From Acidobacteriota bacterium (GTDB lineage Bacteria; Acidobacteriota; Terriglobia; Bryobacterales; Bryobacteraceae), in contig JACQZT010000285.1 in assembly GCA_016213755.1 (NCBI GenBank), positions 1 to 40,963 on the forward strand: DNA of 40,963 nucleotides, written 5' to 3'. The notes beneath the pieces are model-generated. The model was not told where the DNA came from, did no database searches, and was given only the letters and a program-made list of their open reading frames with translations. Every line of letters starts with the position of its first letter. Position 1 is the first letter of the stretch. Below, one piece after another: positions 7,691 through 16,424 of this stretch. Position numbers and translations under genes: made by a program.

Positions 7691-8902
7691 TTAAGCCCCG
7701 AACGCCTTCCGCAGTTGTCCCACCGCCCAGGCCAGGTCTTCTTCCGAAACGATCAAGGGCGGCGCCAGGCGGATGACGTAGTCGTGCGTCTCCTTGCACA
7801 GCAAGCCCAGTTCCTTCAGCCGCTCGCAATACGGCCGGGCCGGAACCATGAGTTCGATACCCACCAGCAGGCCGCGGCCCCGGATTTCCTTGATGTGGGG
7901 ATGGCGGATTTTCCGCAGCTCGTAGAGCAGCCAGGAACCCAGTTCCGCCGAACGGTCTGCGAGCCGTTCCTCTTGAAGCACCTGTAAGGCCGCCCGTGCC
8001 ACGGCACAAGCCAGCGGGTTCCCGCCGTAGGTGCTCCCGTGACTGCCGGGCCGGAACACGCCCAGGATCTCTTCGCTGGACACCACCGCCGAAACCGGGT
8101 ACAGGCCGCCCGAGAGAGCCTTGCCGAGAATGAAGACGTCGGGCTGGACTCCATCGTTCTGGCAGGCCAGGAAGCACCCGGTGCGCCCCAGTCCGGTCTG
8201 GATTTCGTCGGCCACCGTCAGGACCCGTTCGCGCGCGCAAACCTCCGCTACGTCCGGCAGGTATCCGTCGGGCGGAACCAGGATGCCGGCCTCGCACTGA
8301 ATGGGCTCGAACAGAAACGCGCAGGTGTTGGGCGTGACGGCCTGTTCGAGCGCGCCGGCGTCGCCGAAGGGAACGGTGACGAAGCCGGGCGTGAAGGGGC
8401 CGAATCCGTCGCGGTACAGAGGCTCGGACGAAAAACCGCAGATGGTGGTGGTGCGGCCGTGGAAGTTGTTTTCGCAGACGATGATTTCGGCCTGGCCGGG
8501 GGGGATGCCTTTGCGGGCGTAGCCCCAGCGGCGGACGGCCTTGATGGCCGTCTCCACCGCCTCGGCACCAGTATTCATGGGCAGCACCATCTCCATGCCG
8601 CACAGATGGGCCAGTTCCTCGACAAAACGCGGAAGCTGGTCGTTGCGGAAGGCGCGCGAGGTCAGCGTGACGCGCGCGGCCTGCTCCTGGAGGGCTTGCA
8701 GAATGCGCGGATGGCAATGGCCCTGGTTCAGCGCGGAGTAGGCGCTGAGGCAGTCCAGGTAGCGCCGTCCTTCCACGTCGTAGACCCACACGCCGGAGGC
8801 GCGCTCGATCACCACATCCAGCGGGCGGTAGTTGTGCGCCCCCCAGCGGTTTTCGATGGCGATGAGTTCGTCCGCGAGACCGCGGGAATCGGCGTCGGGC
8901 AT
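7691..8902 (-). CDS. rocD: Ornithine aminotransferase
   Basis: A 403-residue class III aminotransferase converting ornithine and 2-oxoglutarate to glutamate 5-semialdehyde and glutamate with PLP. Diagnostic segments are [55 protein letters not shown] (PLP aspartate) and the Schiff-base lysine in [16 protein letters not shown]. Length and motifs fit ornithine rather than acetylornithine aminotransferase. The gene starts 12 bases after the proC stop. The pair gives an ornithine to P5C to proline route, in one transcription unit. Confidence 0.93.
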   Translation of the reverse strand: MPDADSRGLADELIAIENRWGAHNYRPLDVVIERASGVWVYDVEGRRYLDCLSAYSALNQGHCHPRILQALQEQAARVTLTSRAFRNDQLPRFVEELAHLCGMEMVLPMNTGAEAVETAIKAVRRWGYARKGIPPGQAEIIVCENNFHGRTTTICGFSSEPLYRDGFGPFTPGFVTVPFGDAGALEQAVTPNTCAFLFEPIQCEAGILVPPDGYLPDVAEVCARERVLTVADEIQTGLGRTGCFLACQNDGVQPDVFILGKALSGGLYPVSAVVSSEEILGVFRPGSHGSTYGGNPLACAVARAALQVLQEERLADRSAELGSWLLYELRKIRHPHIKEIRGRGLLVGIELMVPARPYCERLKELGLLCKETHDYVIRLAPPLIVSEEDLAWAVGQLRKAFGA

Positions 8903-8914
8903 GGAGCGGATCTC

Positions 8915-9817
8915 TTAGTGGCCCGCCCGGTGTCCGGAGGCGGTCTCCGAGATCTTGGCCGGAGCCGCGCCCAGGTGGGCGGCGACCTTGGCGGATTCCT
9001 CGACCGCCCGCGCCAGCACGGAGCGGATCCGCCCATCCTCGAGCATGAGCAGGCCGGCGATCGTGCAGCCGGCCGGGGTGGTTACATCGTCGCGCAGCGC
9101 CGCCGGGTGGCGGCTGGAGGCCAGGACCATCTTGGCCGCGCCGAGCGCCGTCTGCGCCACCAGCGTGAGCGCCAACTGGCGCGGCAGGCCCACGCGCACG
9201 CCCGCGTCGGCGAGCGCTTCCATGATCAGGAACTGGTAGGCCGGCCCGCTGCCGCTCAGCGCCGTAATGGCGTTGAAGTGAATTTCGTCGATGGGGGTGC
9301 ACTGGCCCACCGCCTCGAAGATGTGCGTGGCCCGTTCGAGGTGGGCCTTGGCGGCGTAGCGGCCCGGGCAGATCACGGTCATGCCCTCGCCCACCACGCA
9401 GGGCGTGTTGGGCATGGCGCGCACAATGGGGTTATCGGTGCCCAGCAGGGCCTCCAGCCGGTCGGTGGAGACGCCGGCCAGAATCGAGATCAGCAGCGTC
9501 TCGCGCCGCAGTCCGGCGTTGCGGATGGTGGACAGCACCACGGGAGCGTCGTTGGGCTTGACGCAGACCAGGATCAGGTCCGCAGTCGGCACCCGCCTCT
9601 GGAATTCGGCTTCCACAGGAATCTCGAGTTCCTGGGCGGCTCGTTCGCACGTGCCGCCGTTCTTGTCTCCGGCCCACACCCGCTGCCGGTCAATCAGGCC
9701 GCTGGCGAGCAGGCCGCGGATCAGGGTCTGGCCCATGACCCCGGCGCCGACGACCCCGAGGGTCATGCCTTCGGCGATGACCGGGACTTGCATGGAGGCA
9801 GATGATTCTTTCGACAT
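8915..9817 (-). CDS. proC: Pyrroline-5-carboxylate reductase
   Basis: A 300-residue enzyme reducing P5C to proline with NAD(P)H. The nucleotide-binding motif GVVGAGVMGQTL is at about 20-31, followed by CVKPNDAP. The family signature region GSGPAYQFLIMEALADAG and the DVTTPAGCTIAGL segment lie in the C-terminal dimer domain. The ATG at 9817 has a GAGGT ribosome binding site upstream; an internal ATG 24 bases later has none. It is first in a two-gene unit with rocD, which makes its substrate. Confidence 0.95.
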   Translation of the reverse strand: MSKESSASMQVPVIAEGMTLGVVGAGVMGQTLIRGLLASGLIDRQRVWAGDKNGGTCERAAQELEIPVEAEFQRRVPTADLILVCVKPNDAPVVLSTIRNAGLRRETLLISILAGVSTDRLEALLGTDNPIVRAMPNTPCVVGEGMTVICPGRYAAKAHLERATHIFEAVGQCTPIDEIHFNAITALSGSGPAYQFLIMEALADAGVRVGLPRQLALTLVAQTALGAAKMVLASSRHPAALRDDVTTPAGCTIAGLLMLEDGRIRSVLARAVEESAKVAAHLGAAPAKISETASGHRAGH

Positions 9818-10276
9818 CGGAGGACCTCAATCGGATTCTTGAAGATAGCACAGCCGCTTGGGTGCGCAGAAGCGCGCCGCTCGCCAGGGATATTCCGGCC
9901 GCGGACGATTGCATGCGGCACGGGGACTTGATAGATTCAGACCTTCACCGCGAAGGAGGCGCTCCTTTTGGAACGAGTTCGATGCCAGCCCGTCGTGGCG
10001 CCCGAGCAACAGCCGCCGCCCGCACTGTTTCACGGGCAACGCCATCGCTGGAATGGTTCCGTCCAGCGCGAGTTCAAATTGCGGGAATCCGTGGCGCTCC
10101 GGTTCCGCCTGGACCTGATGAACCCGCAAAACCGATCGATGTTCGCCGCTCCCAATACGAATCCGATCTCGACCGACTTCGGCAAGGTCACCGCGACCTC
10201 CAGCCGGGGTTCGAGCAACCGCTGGATTCAAATTCAGGCACGGCTGCAATTTTGAAGGAGAGGAGATTTCAATTCC
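9818..10276. other. Divergent intergenic region with a receptor-gene remnant
   Basis: This separates proC (minus) from the isomerase gene (plus). The right half contains the tail of an Oar-type receptor (listed separately). The left half has no recognisable coding sequence. A short hairpin with arms AAGGAG (9953-9958) and CTCCTT (9962-9967) followed by TT is too small to call a terminator with confidence. No clear promoter was identified. Confidence 0.5.
10043..10255 (+). pseudogene. Remnant of an Oar-type TonB-dependent receptor (C-terminal beta strands only)
   Basis: About 70 residues ending in TGA at 10253-10255 read as the last strands of an acidobacterial CarboxypepD_reg/Oar-like outer-membrane receptor: a W-N-G-S-V-Q-R-E-F strand, then LRFRLDLMNPQNRSMFAAPN, then FGKV, and a final QIQARLQF ending in the aromatic residue typical of outer-membrane barrels. 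Intact family members are about 1000 residues. Here the frame is open only from about 9968 and its N-terminal part is unrelated. The remainder of the gene is missing, so this is a deletion relic. Confidence 0.72.
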
Positions 10277-11155
10277 ATGATGAAAAACCAAGACCTCACC
10301 CGGCGTTGTTTTCTGGGCGCCGGCGCTGCCCTGACCGCCTATGGCGCGCCCGCCAGGCGCGTCTCCAAGCTGCGCTTCGGACTGACGACCTACCAGTGGG
10401 GCGCCGACTGGGATATTCCCACCATCATCGCCAACTGCACCAAGGCCAAGGCCTTCAGCGTGGAGATGCGCACCACGGCGAACTACAAACACGGCGTGGA
10501 GACCGGCATCGGCGACGCCCGGCGCCGCGAGGTGAAGAAGATGTTCGCCGGCAGCCCGGTGAAGCTGGTGGGCATCGCCAGCGCCGCGCGCTTCGACTCG
10601 CCCGATCCGGCCAAGCTGGCGGCCGCCATCGAGGACGGCAAGGCGCACGTGAAGCTCAGCCACGATGTGGGCTCCTCCGGCATTCGCGTCTTCCCCAACG
10701 ACTGGCAGAAGAACGTGCCCGAGGAGAAGACCATCGCGCAGATCGCCCAGGCCATGAATACGCTGGGGAAGTTCGCGGCGGACTTTAACCAGGAGATCCG
10801 GATCGAGAATCACGGCTCCGCCGGGCGGCTCACCACCTTGCGCAAGATCCTGGACCAGGTGGACCAAAAAAACGTGGGGGTCAAGTTGAACTGCGACGCC
10901 AAGGACGCCGCCGGCGACGGGTTTGCCGCGAACTTCGCCCTGGTGAAGGGCCGCCTCGCCCATACCATGCACATTCGCGACCCGAGAAGACCCGAGTTTC
11001 CCTACCAGTTGCAGTGGGACCTGCTGATCGATGCCGGGTGGCAGGGCTGGTGCCTGGTGGAAGAAACCACCAAGGTTCCGGACCGGCTGCAAGCGCTGAT
11101 CGACGTGCGCGAGGCGTGGGAAAAGCAGATCGCGCAGTCGCTGCGGCGCGTTTAG
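10277..11155 (+). CDS. Exported TIM-barrel protein, sugar phosphate isomerase/epimerase-like
   Basis: A 292-residue protein with a twin-arginine-like start (TRRCFLGAGAALTAYGAPA, about 8-26) followed by an AP-endonuclease-family-2/xylose-isomerase-like TIM barrel. Visible barrel features are LRFGLTTYQWG near the start, IRIENHG around 175-181 (usual metal-ligand Glu and His), VKLNCDAKDA, and AHTMHIRDP near 230-238. Such lipid- or Tat-anchored isomerase-like proteins are common in Acidobacteria and Planctomycetes and act on sugars or polyols. The substrate is unknown. A GGAGAGGAGA ribosome binding site lies upstream. It converges with the PEP-synthase-like gene. Confidence 0.75.
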   Translation: MMKNQDLTRRCFLGAGAALTAYGAPARRVSKLRFGLTTYQWGADWDIPTIIANCTKAKAFSVEMRTTANYKHGVETGIGDARRREVKKMFAGSPVKLVGIASAARFDSPDPAKLAAAIEDGKAHVKLSHDVGSSGIRVFPNDWQKNVPEEKTIAQIAQAMNTLGKFAADFNQEIRIENHGSAGRLTTLRKILDQVDQKNVGVKLNCDAKDAAGDGFAANFALVKGRLAHTMHIRDPRRPEFPYQLQWDLLIDAGWQGWCLVEETTKVPDRLQALIDVREAWEKQIAQSLRRV

Positions 11156-11193
11156 TGTCATGACTCGGAACTATCCCGACCGCGGCGCGAACC

Positions 11194-13755
11194 TCAGGAA
11201 TGGCCGCCCTTCGGGGCGGATCCGGCCGCCGGCCGAAAACTGTAGTTGCCGGCCAGGAACTGCTCGACATACCATTCCATGGCGCGGTAGCTGGTCATGT
11301 ACATGTCCAACTGGCAGGTCGAAGCCATGAGCCGGCCCAGGACATCCAGCATGGCATCGGTTTCCCGCGGGGGCGTCTTCTTGAGCCAGGCGTTGACCAG
11401 GTCGCCGCGGCGCTCCACCCGAAACCCGTGCTGGCGCAGGCAGGCTTCGATGAAGCAGGCCCGCAGGTTGCGCCGCCAGCGGGTGGCGCCTCCGCCGGCA
11501 AACCGAAAAGAAATGTAGTTTTGGGTGACGATTTCGGACAGGCAGGCGTCCACCAGCGCGAAATGAAAAGCCAGCCGCGAGTTCATGTTGACGTACTCGT
11601 CGGCCACCAGCAGGTAGCTCTTGTCGAGCATCGTGCGCGTCTCCGAACCCAGCGGCGAGAACGCTTTGCCCAGCACGCTGGCCAGGTCCGAGAGCGTCAC
11701 CGGTATGGTGCGGGTCCAGCTCACGCCGGGATGCGTAAACCCCTTCCACAGGCTCTGAAAGGGCCGGGAGACAATCTCGGCGGGCGTCACCGATTTAGCG
11801 TCCGGGGATTTCGCCCGCACCCCTCCGCCCAGGTCGAGCACGTACAGATCCATGGGCAGCGCCGACCGCAAGAGCTTGACGCACTCGCCGCTGCCGGACG
11901 ATTCCAGGTCGTTGGCGGTAAACATCGCCTGCACCGCCTTCTCGTGGCAAAAGCGGAGCACGTCGTGCATCGACTTGCAGCCCCCGGAGCGGAAGTTGAG
12001 AGCCGCCGGGTCCAGTAGATTCAGCGCCAAAACCTTTCGGCTGACCGCATCCGCCGGTCCTTCCAGATACCGCTCCCGAAAGGTGGTCTCCATCTCGCGG
12101 GCCGGAAAGAAGGACCCCGTGTAGACGCTGCCGCGCGTCGCGTCCAGGCTCACCGGCCCCCCCCGCTTGAGCCGCCCGAAAGCCGTCGGCAGCATGAAGA
12201 CGCTGGGCACTTTGAACTCCCGCAACAGGGCGGCGACATGCCCCACCGGGTTTCCGCCCTCGGCGATCAGCCCGGCGATGCGCGGGAACACCTCCACGAT
12301 TTCGGCGGACGGCCGCCGCACCACCAGCACCGCTCCTGCCGGAACGCCGCTTACGGCCTCCATGCTCTCCGCCAAAAACGCCGCGCCGGAGACCCGGCCC
12401 GGATAAACCGTCTGGCCGCCGCTCAGCACGGCCTCTCCCTCGATGTTCCCCACAGGCCGGTCCCGGGCGGCGCCCGAAAGGGCCAGGCCCCGGGTCTGGA
12501 TGATCCACGTCTTTCCTTCGTTGTCCACCACCCACTCGACGTCCTGAGGCGCCTTGAAGTGCTTCTCCAGTTGCACTCCAAGCTGCGCCAGGCGGCGCAA
12601 CTCCGCGGACGACAGAGTCGGCGCGCTCGCCTCGCGTGTGCCGGCCTCCACCCGCACCAGCCCGCCTTCCTCGGCCGGCACCCAGAAACCCTCTTTGCGC
12701 ACAATTTGGCTGCTCAGAATTCGATGCCGCCCGCCGTGGGACAGGACGAACAAGTCCCCCGATACCCGGCCGCTGGCGAGTTCCGGCGCCAGTCCGCTAG
12801 TGGCCGCGATCCAGATTACGTTGTCTTTCGGATCCGAGGGGTCGCGGGTGTACATGACGCCGCTGGCGCGCGCCGGCACCATCGAGACAAAGAGGACCGC
12901 CATGGGGGATTCGGTTTCGAGCAGCCCGGTCGCCAGCCGGTAGAACAGCGCGCGCTCGCTGAACCGGGACGCCACCACCCGGCGGTAAGCGTCCACGGCC
13001 CTATCCGGCGGCACATTGAGCAGGGACAGATACTGCCCCGCAAAGGTTTTTCCGCCGGCGCCTTCCCCCAGGGCGCTGGACCGAACCGCCAGAGATCCGC
13101 CTTCGCGCCCCACCACTGCCGCGCGCTCGCTGATGGCGATTTCGACCGGCCTCGGCAACGGCCGGTTCATCACCAGTTCCGTCAGCCGGACCGAGGCTGC
13201 CTGGAGCGCCTCGTGGTCGTGAATGTCCAGGCTGCGGACCTCTTCCCGGATGGTCCGCCACAGCGGCACGCCGCAGAACTGCCGGTAAGCTTCGGTAGTG
13301 AGCACATAGCCGCCCGGCACGGGCAGACCGAGGCTGTTCTTCACGTCCGCCAGCATGGCCGCCTTGCCGCCGGCTTCCGGCGCCGAAGCGAGCCCCACCT
13401 CGGAAAGCCAGGCCGACAACCGGGGGGCCGGCTGCCGCTCCCGAGCCGCGAAGAACTTCTCGACTTCCCGCCGCTGCTCTCCCAGCGCGGTCGCCAGCGA
13501 TGGATAGCTCTTCCCGGTGAGTTGTTCCAGGGACGCAATGATCTCGGTCGCTCTTTCGAAGACGGCCCGGGTGCGCGTCTCCACCACTTCCTGCCGGGGG
13601 GAGACGAACTGTAAGTCCTCCTGCAACGCCGCCAGCACTTCCAGGCACTCGTCGTTCAGGGAGAGCAAGCGCCGAAAGGTGGTGTACTTCCGGCGGATGC
13701 GGGCCTCGGGCGCCTCCCCCGCGCGGTCGCGCTTGCTAGCGGGCCAGAAACTCAT
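11194..13755 (-). CDS. PEP-synthase/PPDK-like protein with a novel C-terminal domain (copy A)
   Basis: An 853-residue protein. Residues 1-105 form a helical region. About 119-425 is the ATP-grasp pyruvate-phosphate-dikinase N-domain: GGKAAMLADV at 129-138, VPGGYVLTTEAYRQF, VRSSALGEG at 224-232, TFAGQYLSLLNV, GVMYTRDPSDP, and PQDVEWVVD near 403-411. About 440-545 is the swivelling phosphohistidine domain with the likely phosphoryl-carrying His506 in NPVGHVAALLREFKVPSVF. Residues 575-853 do not resemble the PEP/pyruvate TIM barrel that genuine PEP synthases have; instead there is an unrecognised domain (PFQSLW, NMNSRLAFHF, FRFAGGGAT, RGDLVNAW). It is last in the sat operon, 38 bases after the TIGR02186 gene. 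Substrate unknown. Confidence 0.85.
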   Translation of the reverse strand: MSFWPASKRDRAGEAPEARIRRKYTTFRRLLSLNDECLEVLAALQEDLQFVSPRQEVVETRTRAVFERATEIIASLEQLTGKSYPSLATALGEQRREVEKFFAARERQPAPRLSAWLSEVGLASAPEAGGKAAMLADVKNSLGLPVPGGYVLTTEAYRQFCGVPLWRTIREEVRSLDIHDHEALQAASVRLTELVMNRPLPRPVEIAISERAAVVGREGGSLAVRSSALGEGAGGKTFAGQYLSLLNVPPDRAVDAYRRVVASRFSERALFYRLATGLLETESPMAVLFVSMVPARASGVMYTRDPSDPKDNVIWIAATSGLAPELASGRVSGDLFVLSHGGRHRILSSQIVRKEGFWVPAEEGGLVRVEAGTREASAPTLSSAELRRLAQLGVQLEKHFKAPQDVEWVVDNEGKTWIIQTRGLALSGAARDRPVGNIEGEAVLSGGQTVYPGRVSGAAFLAESMEAVSGVPAGAVLVVRRPSAEIVEVFPRIAGLIAEGGNPVGHVAALLREFKVPSVFMLPTAFGRLKRGGPVSLDATRGSVYTGSFFPAREMETTFRERYLEGPADAVSRKVLALNLLDPAALNFRSGGCKSMHDVLRFCHEKAVQAMFTANDLESSGSGECVKLLRSALPMDLYVLDLGGGVRAKSPDAKSVTPAEIVSRPFQSLWKGFTHPGVSWTRTIPVTLSDLASVLGKAFSPLGSETRTMLDKSYLLVADEYVNMNSRLAFHFALVDACLSEIVTQNYISFRFAGGGATRWRRNLRACFIEACLRQHGFRVERRGDLVNAWLKKTPPRETDAMLDVLGRLMASTCQLDMYMTSYRAMEWYVEQFLAGNYSFRPAAGSAPKGGHS

Positions 13756-13793
13756 CGCTTCAATGCTACCCCTGCGGCGCGGCGTTCGGCGGA

Positions 13794-14585
13794 TCAGCGG
13801 GCCGCGACGGCTCCCCTGCCGAACACCAGCGCCACCAGAAAGTCGATTCCGAAACCGGCGGCGGCCGCCACCAGGGTCGCCAGGGCCCCGTACAGCAGGC
13901 TGCGCTGTTTGGCTAGGGCGGAGAGCCAGGCGGGAAAGCCAACTCTCACCACCGGCAGTTTCAGAGACGCGCTGCCGGCCACCGCGTTGTCGCGGCATTC
14001 ATACACGTTGACGTAGTACTCGGCGGGAGCCGCCTTCCGGGGCCACCGAAACGCCACCGTGAAAGGGACGCCCGCGGGACCGGGTTGGCCCATCCTCACC
14101 CCGTCGCGGACCAGGCCGTAGGTTCCATCGTGCGCCTTCAGGCTCAGCCAGCCTGCCACCATGGTTTCGTGGTCGTGGTCCGGATGGATCTCTAATTGGC
14201 GCTGAATAGCGGACTGGTCCATCTGAAAATGATCGATGGCGTCCCGGGCCAGGAAGTTGCGCAGCATTCCGTCGGTGAAGCGCAGGAACAGGGTGGGGAC
14301 GCCGGAAACCTGGACCTTTCCCGACGTAATCCAGATGGGGCCGGCCCTGGCCTTGCGGTAGAAGGTCTCGGTGCGATTCTCCCCCCGGATCACCACGGCG
14401 ACCTTCGACCCGGGCCGCACAAAACCGCTCACCTCGACATCTGCGCCGGTGAAACGGGTCCCCATCTCAACCGCCGCGGGCCTCACCCGTACCCGCAGAT
14501 CCCAATCGCCGCCGGCCGCCGGCGCCGGAGCCGCATACAGAATCATTGCCGCCGCCAATGCCGTGCTTGTTCCCGCCATCCGCAT
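13794..14585 (-). CDS. Alph_Pro_TM / TIGR02186-family membrane protein
   Basis: A 263-residue protein with an N-terminal signal peptide (to about residue 24), an extracytoplasmic beta-rich domain, and one C-terminal membrane helix (about 231-257: LLYGALATLVAAAAGFGIDF). It shows the TIGR02186 pattern: F-x-G-A-D-V-x-V-x-G near 45-54, a YRKARAGPIWIT segment, GTYGLV, EYYVNVYECRDN and the VGFPAWLSALAKQ stretch before the membrane helix. Members typically sit beside TSUP (TauE/SafE) permeases, as here, 6 bases after one. A role in helping anion transport across the envelope is an inference from that constant partnership; no catalytic motif is seen. Confidence 0.8.
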   Translation of the reverse strand: MRMAGTSTALAAAMILYAAPAPAAGGDWDLRVRVRPAAVEMGTRFTGADVEVSGFVRPGSKVAVVIRGENRTETFYRKARAGPIWITSGKVQVSGVPTLFLRFTDGMLRNFLARDAIDHFQMDQSAIQRQLEIHPDHDHETMVAGWLSLKAHDGTYGLVRDGVRMGQPGPAGVPFTVAFRWPRKAAPAEYYVNVYECRDNAVAGSASLKLPVVRVGFPAWLSALAKQRSLLYGALATLVAAAAGFGIDFLVALVFGRGAVAAR

Positions 14586-14591
14586 GCAAGG

Positions 14592-15500
14592 TCAGCCTTT
14601 CGTGTAGATCAGTCTGCTGGCGGGCGTCAGGGTGAGCGATACCGCCATCTGGATGGTCACCATCAGGACGATCACCGCCAGGATAATCTTGAGCACGTCG
14701 CCCTTCAGATGCCGGCTCAGGCGGGCGCCCGCCTGAGCGCCAAGCGTCGATCCCGCGGCCACCAGCAGGGCCAGCATCACATCCACGGTCTGGTTGGTGA
14801 TCGCGTGCATCACCGTCATTCCCGAACACGTAAACAGGATCTGGAACAGGTCCGTGCCGACCACCACGCGCATCGGCATGCGCAGGATGTACACCATCAT
14901 GGGCACCATGATGAAGCCGCCGCCCACTCCCATGATCGCCGCCAGTATTCCCAACAGCCCGCAGAGCAGGTACGGAGCGAAAATCGACGCGTGGATGCCC
15001 GACTTGGGGAAGTAAATCTGGAATGGCAGTCTGCCGAAGACGCCTGCCGGCCGCACCACCAGAGGAGGGCGCACCAGGGCGCCGCGGCGCAGGCTCTGGA
15101 TGCTCTCGACCAGCATGTAGACGCCGACCCCGCCCAACACCACCACGTACGTTAGCGTGATCAGCAAGTCGGCCGCGCCCATCGCGCGGAGAACCTTGAT
15201 GATCTGCACCCCCAAGGCGCCGCCGCTCAACCCGCCCAACAGCAGCAGGACTCCCATGCGATTGTCCACGTTGCCCAGCCGGTAGTGCGCCGCCATGCCG
15301 GAAGAAGATGTCGCCACGATGGCGCAGGTGTCCGAGGCGGCCGCCACCGTGGGCGGCACACCCAGCAGCATGAGCAGGGGCGTCAGGAGAAACCCGCCGC
15401 CTACGCCGAGCAGTCCCGACAGGAATCCCACCAGCGCCCCCGCGCCGCCAATCGCGAACACGTTCACGCTGATGCCGGCAATCGGCAAGAAGACCATCAT
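14592..15500 (-). CDS. TSUP-family (TauE/SafE) sulfur-anion permease A
   Basis: A 302-residue polytopic membrane protein with the two internal repeats of the TSUP/DUF81 family: GLLGVGGGFLLTPLLMLLGV near the N-terminus and GVGGGFIMVPMMVYIL followed by VVVGTDLFQI in the second half. About eight hydrophobic segments are visible. Family members export or import sulfite, sulfoacetate, thiosulfate or organosulfonates. Position in the sat operon, between the kinase-like gene and the TIGR02186 gene, suggests sulfate or sulfite movement. Direction of transport cannot be read from sequence. An AGAGAGGG ribosome binding site precedes the ATG. Confidence 0.9.
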   Translation of the reverse strand: MMVFLPIAGISVNVFAIGGAGALVGFLSGLLGVGGGFLLTPLLMLLGVPPTVAAASDTCAIVATSSSGMAAHYRLGNVDNRMGVLLLLGGLSGGALGVQIIKVLRAMGAADLLITLTYVVVLGGVGVYMLVESIQSLRRGALVRPPLVVRPAGVFGRLPFQIYFPKSGIHASIFAPYLLCGLLGILAAIMGVGGGFIMVPMMVYILRMPMRVVVGTDLFQILFTCSGMTVMHAITNQTVDVMLALLVAAGSTLGAQAGARLSRHLKGDVLKIILAVIVLMVTIQMAVSLTLTPASRLIYTKG

Positions 15501-15555
15501 AAAGTTACGCCCTCTCTAAACGCTTCGGTGTATGAGACCGGCTGCGAAGGAACGC

Positions 15556-16353
15556 TCAACCCAGACCGTCCAGATCCAGGCTGGCGACTCCGGCGACGGC
15601 TCTCGCAACCCGCTCGACCTCTCTCAACTGCTGCGGGGTGTTCAGGCTGCCGCGAATGCGCACGGCTCCCGATTTGGCGGCGACGTCCACTTCCAGATCC
15701 GATGTGGCCGCGTCGATCGCCAGATCCGCCTTCACCCGGCTGGCCAGCGCCAGGTCGTCCAGCGCCTCCCGGCAACTGGGGCCGAAACTGAAGCACTTCT
15801 GCCCCCGAACGAATCCGGCCAGCAGAGTGCATGCCTCGCTCACGTCGATCGACTCGAGATTCAGAACCAGGTCGTAGAGAGCGGGGTCGTGCGGGTCGAC
15901 GCCGTACAGGTAGTGCGCCCACTTGCGCCGGTCGTCGTCCATCTTCTTGATGTGGTGAATCGCCTCGTCGGTGCCGATCCGCAGCCGTTCCCGGCACATC
16001 CGGATGCGCATCTCCAGCGGCGCGATGACGCGGATGCGCAGCACGGACTTGGCGCCCTTCAGCAGCAGGTGTCCCGCGTTGCCGTGGTAGACCACTTTCC
16101 CGGTGCGAACCTCCTCGGTCAGCGCCGCCTGGATCAGCGCCAGGTACAGATATTTCCGATGCCCGAACCGCTCCAAAAACGAGGGCGGCTTTTCCAGCGC
16201 GTCCCTCAATTCGTACTGCGACACCCCGGCGGCCGCGGCCCGCTCGACAATGACATCGCGGTCGATGCAGCGGAAGCCCAAATCGCTCGCCAGGCACTCC
16301 GCGATCAGCTTGCCGCCGCTGAACGAACCCCTGGAAATGGTGACCACCGACAT
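15556..16353 (-). CDS. Cytidylate-kinase-like protein fused to a BON domain
   Basis: A 265-residue protein. Residues 1-185 resemble the cytidylate-kinase-like family: SVVTISRGSFSGGK with a P-loop G-x4-G-K at 9-15, then LGFRCIDRDVI, and an RIRVIAPLEMRIRMC strand-helix. Residues 200-262 look like a BON domain (ASRVKADLAIDA, VRIRGSLNTPQQLREVER, VAGVASLDLD), a fold normally found in periplasmic or lipid-binding proteins. The fusion is odd because the kinase part should be cytosolic. The P-loop ends in GKL instead of GKS/T, so nucleotide kinase activity is doubtful. It lies between sat and the TSUP gene. Role unknown; nucleotide (APS/AMP) sensing is one guess. Confidence 0.78.
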   Translation of the reverse strand: MSVVTISRGSFSGGKLIAECLASDLGFRCIDRDVIVERAAAAGVSQYELRDALEKPPSFLERFGHRKYLYLALIQAALTEEVRTGKVVYHGNAGHLLLKGAKSVLRIRVIAPLEMRIRMCRERLRIGTDEAIHHIKKMDDDRRKWAHYLYGVDPHDPALYDLVLNLESIDVSEACTLLAGFVRGQKCFSFGPSCREALDDLALASRVKADLAIDAATSDLEVDVAAKSGAVRIRGSLNTPQQLREVERVARAVAGVASLDLDGLG

Positions 16354-16424
16354 AGCTCACCCCCGCCTGTTTTGGTCTTACCGCGCCGCGCCGCCCCGGA
16401 ACCGGCCCGGGGCGGCGCGCACAG

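Noticed and set aside
11194-13755. Genuine PEP synthase or pyruvate phosphate dikinase
   Set aside because: The N-terminal and histidine domains match, but the C-terminal PEP/pyruvate barrel motifs are not visible, so the enzyme name was not used. The same applies to 20352-22895.
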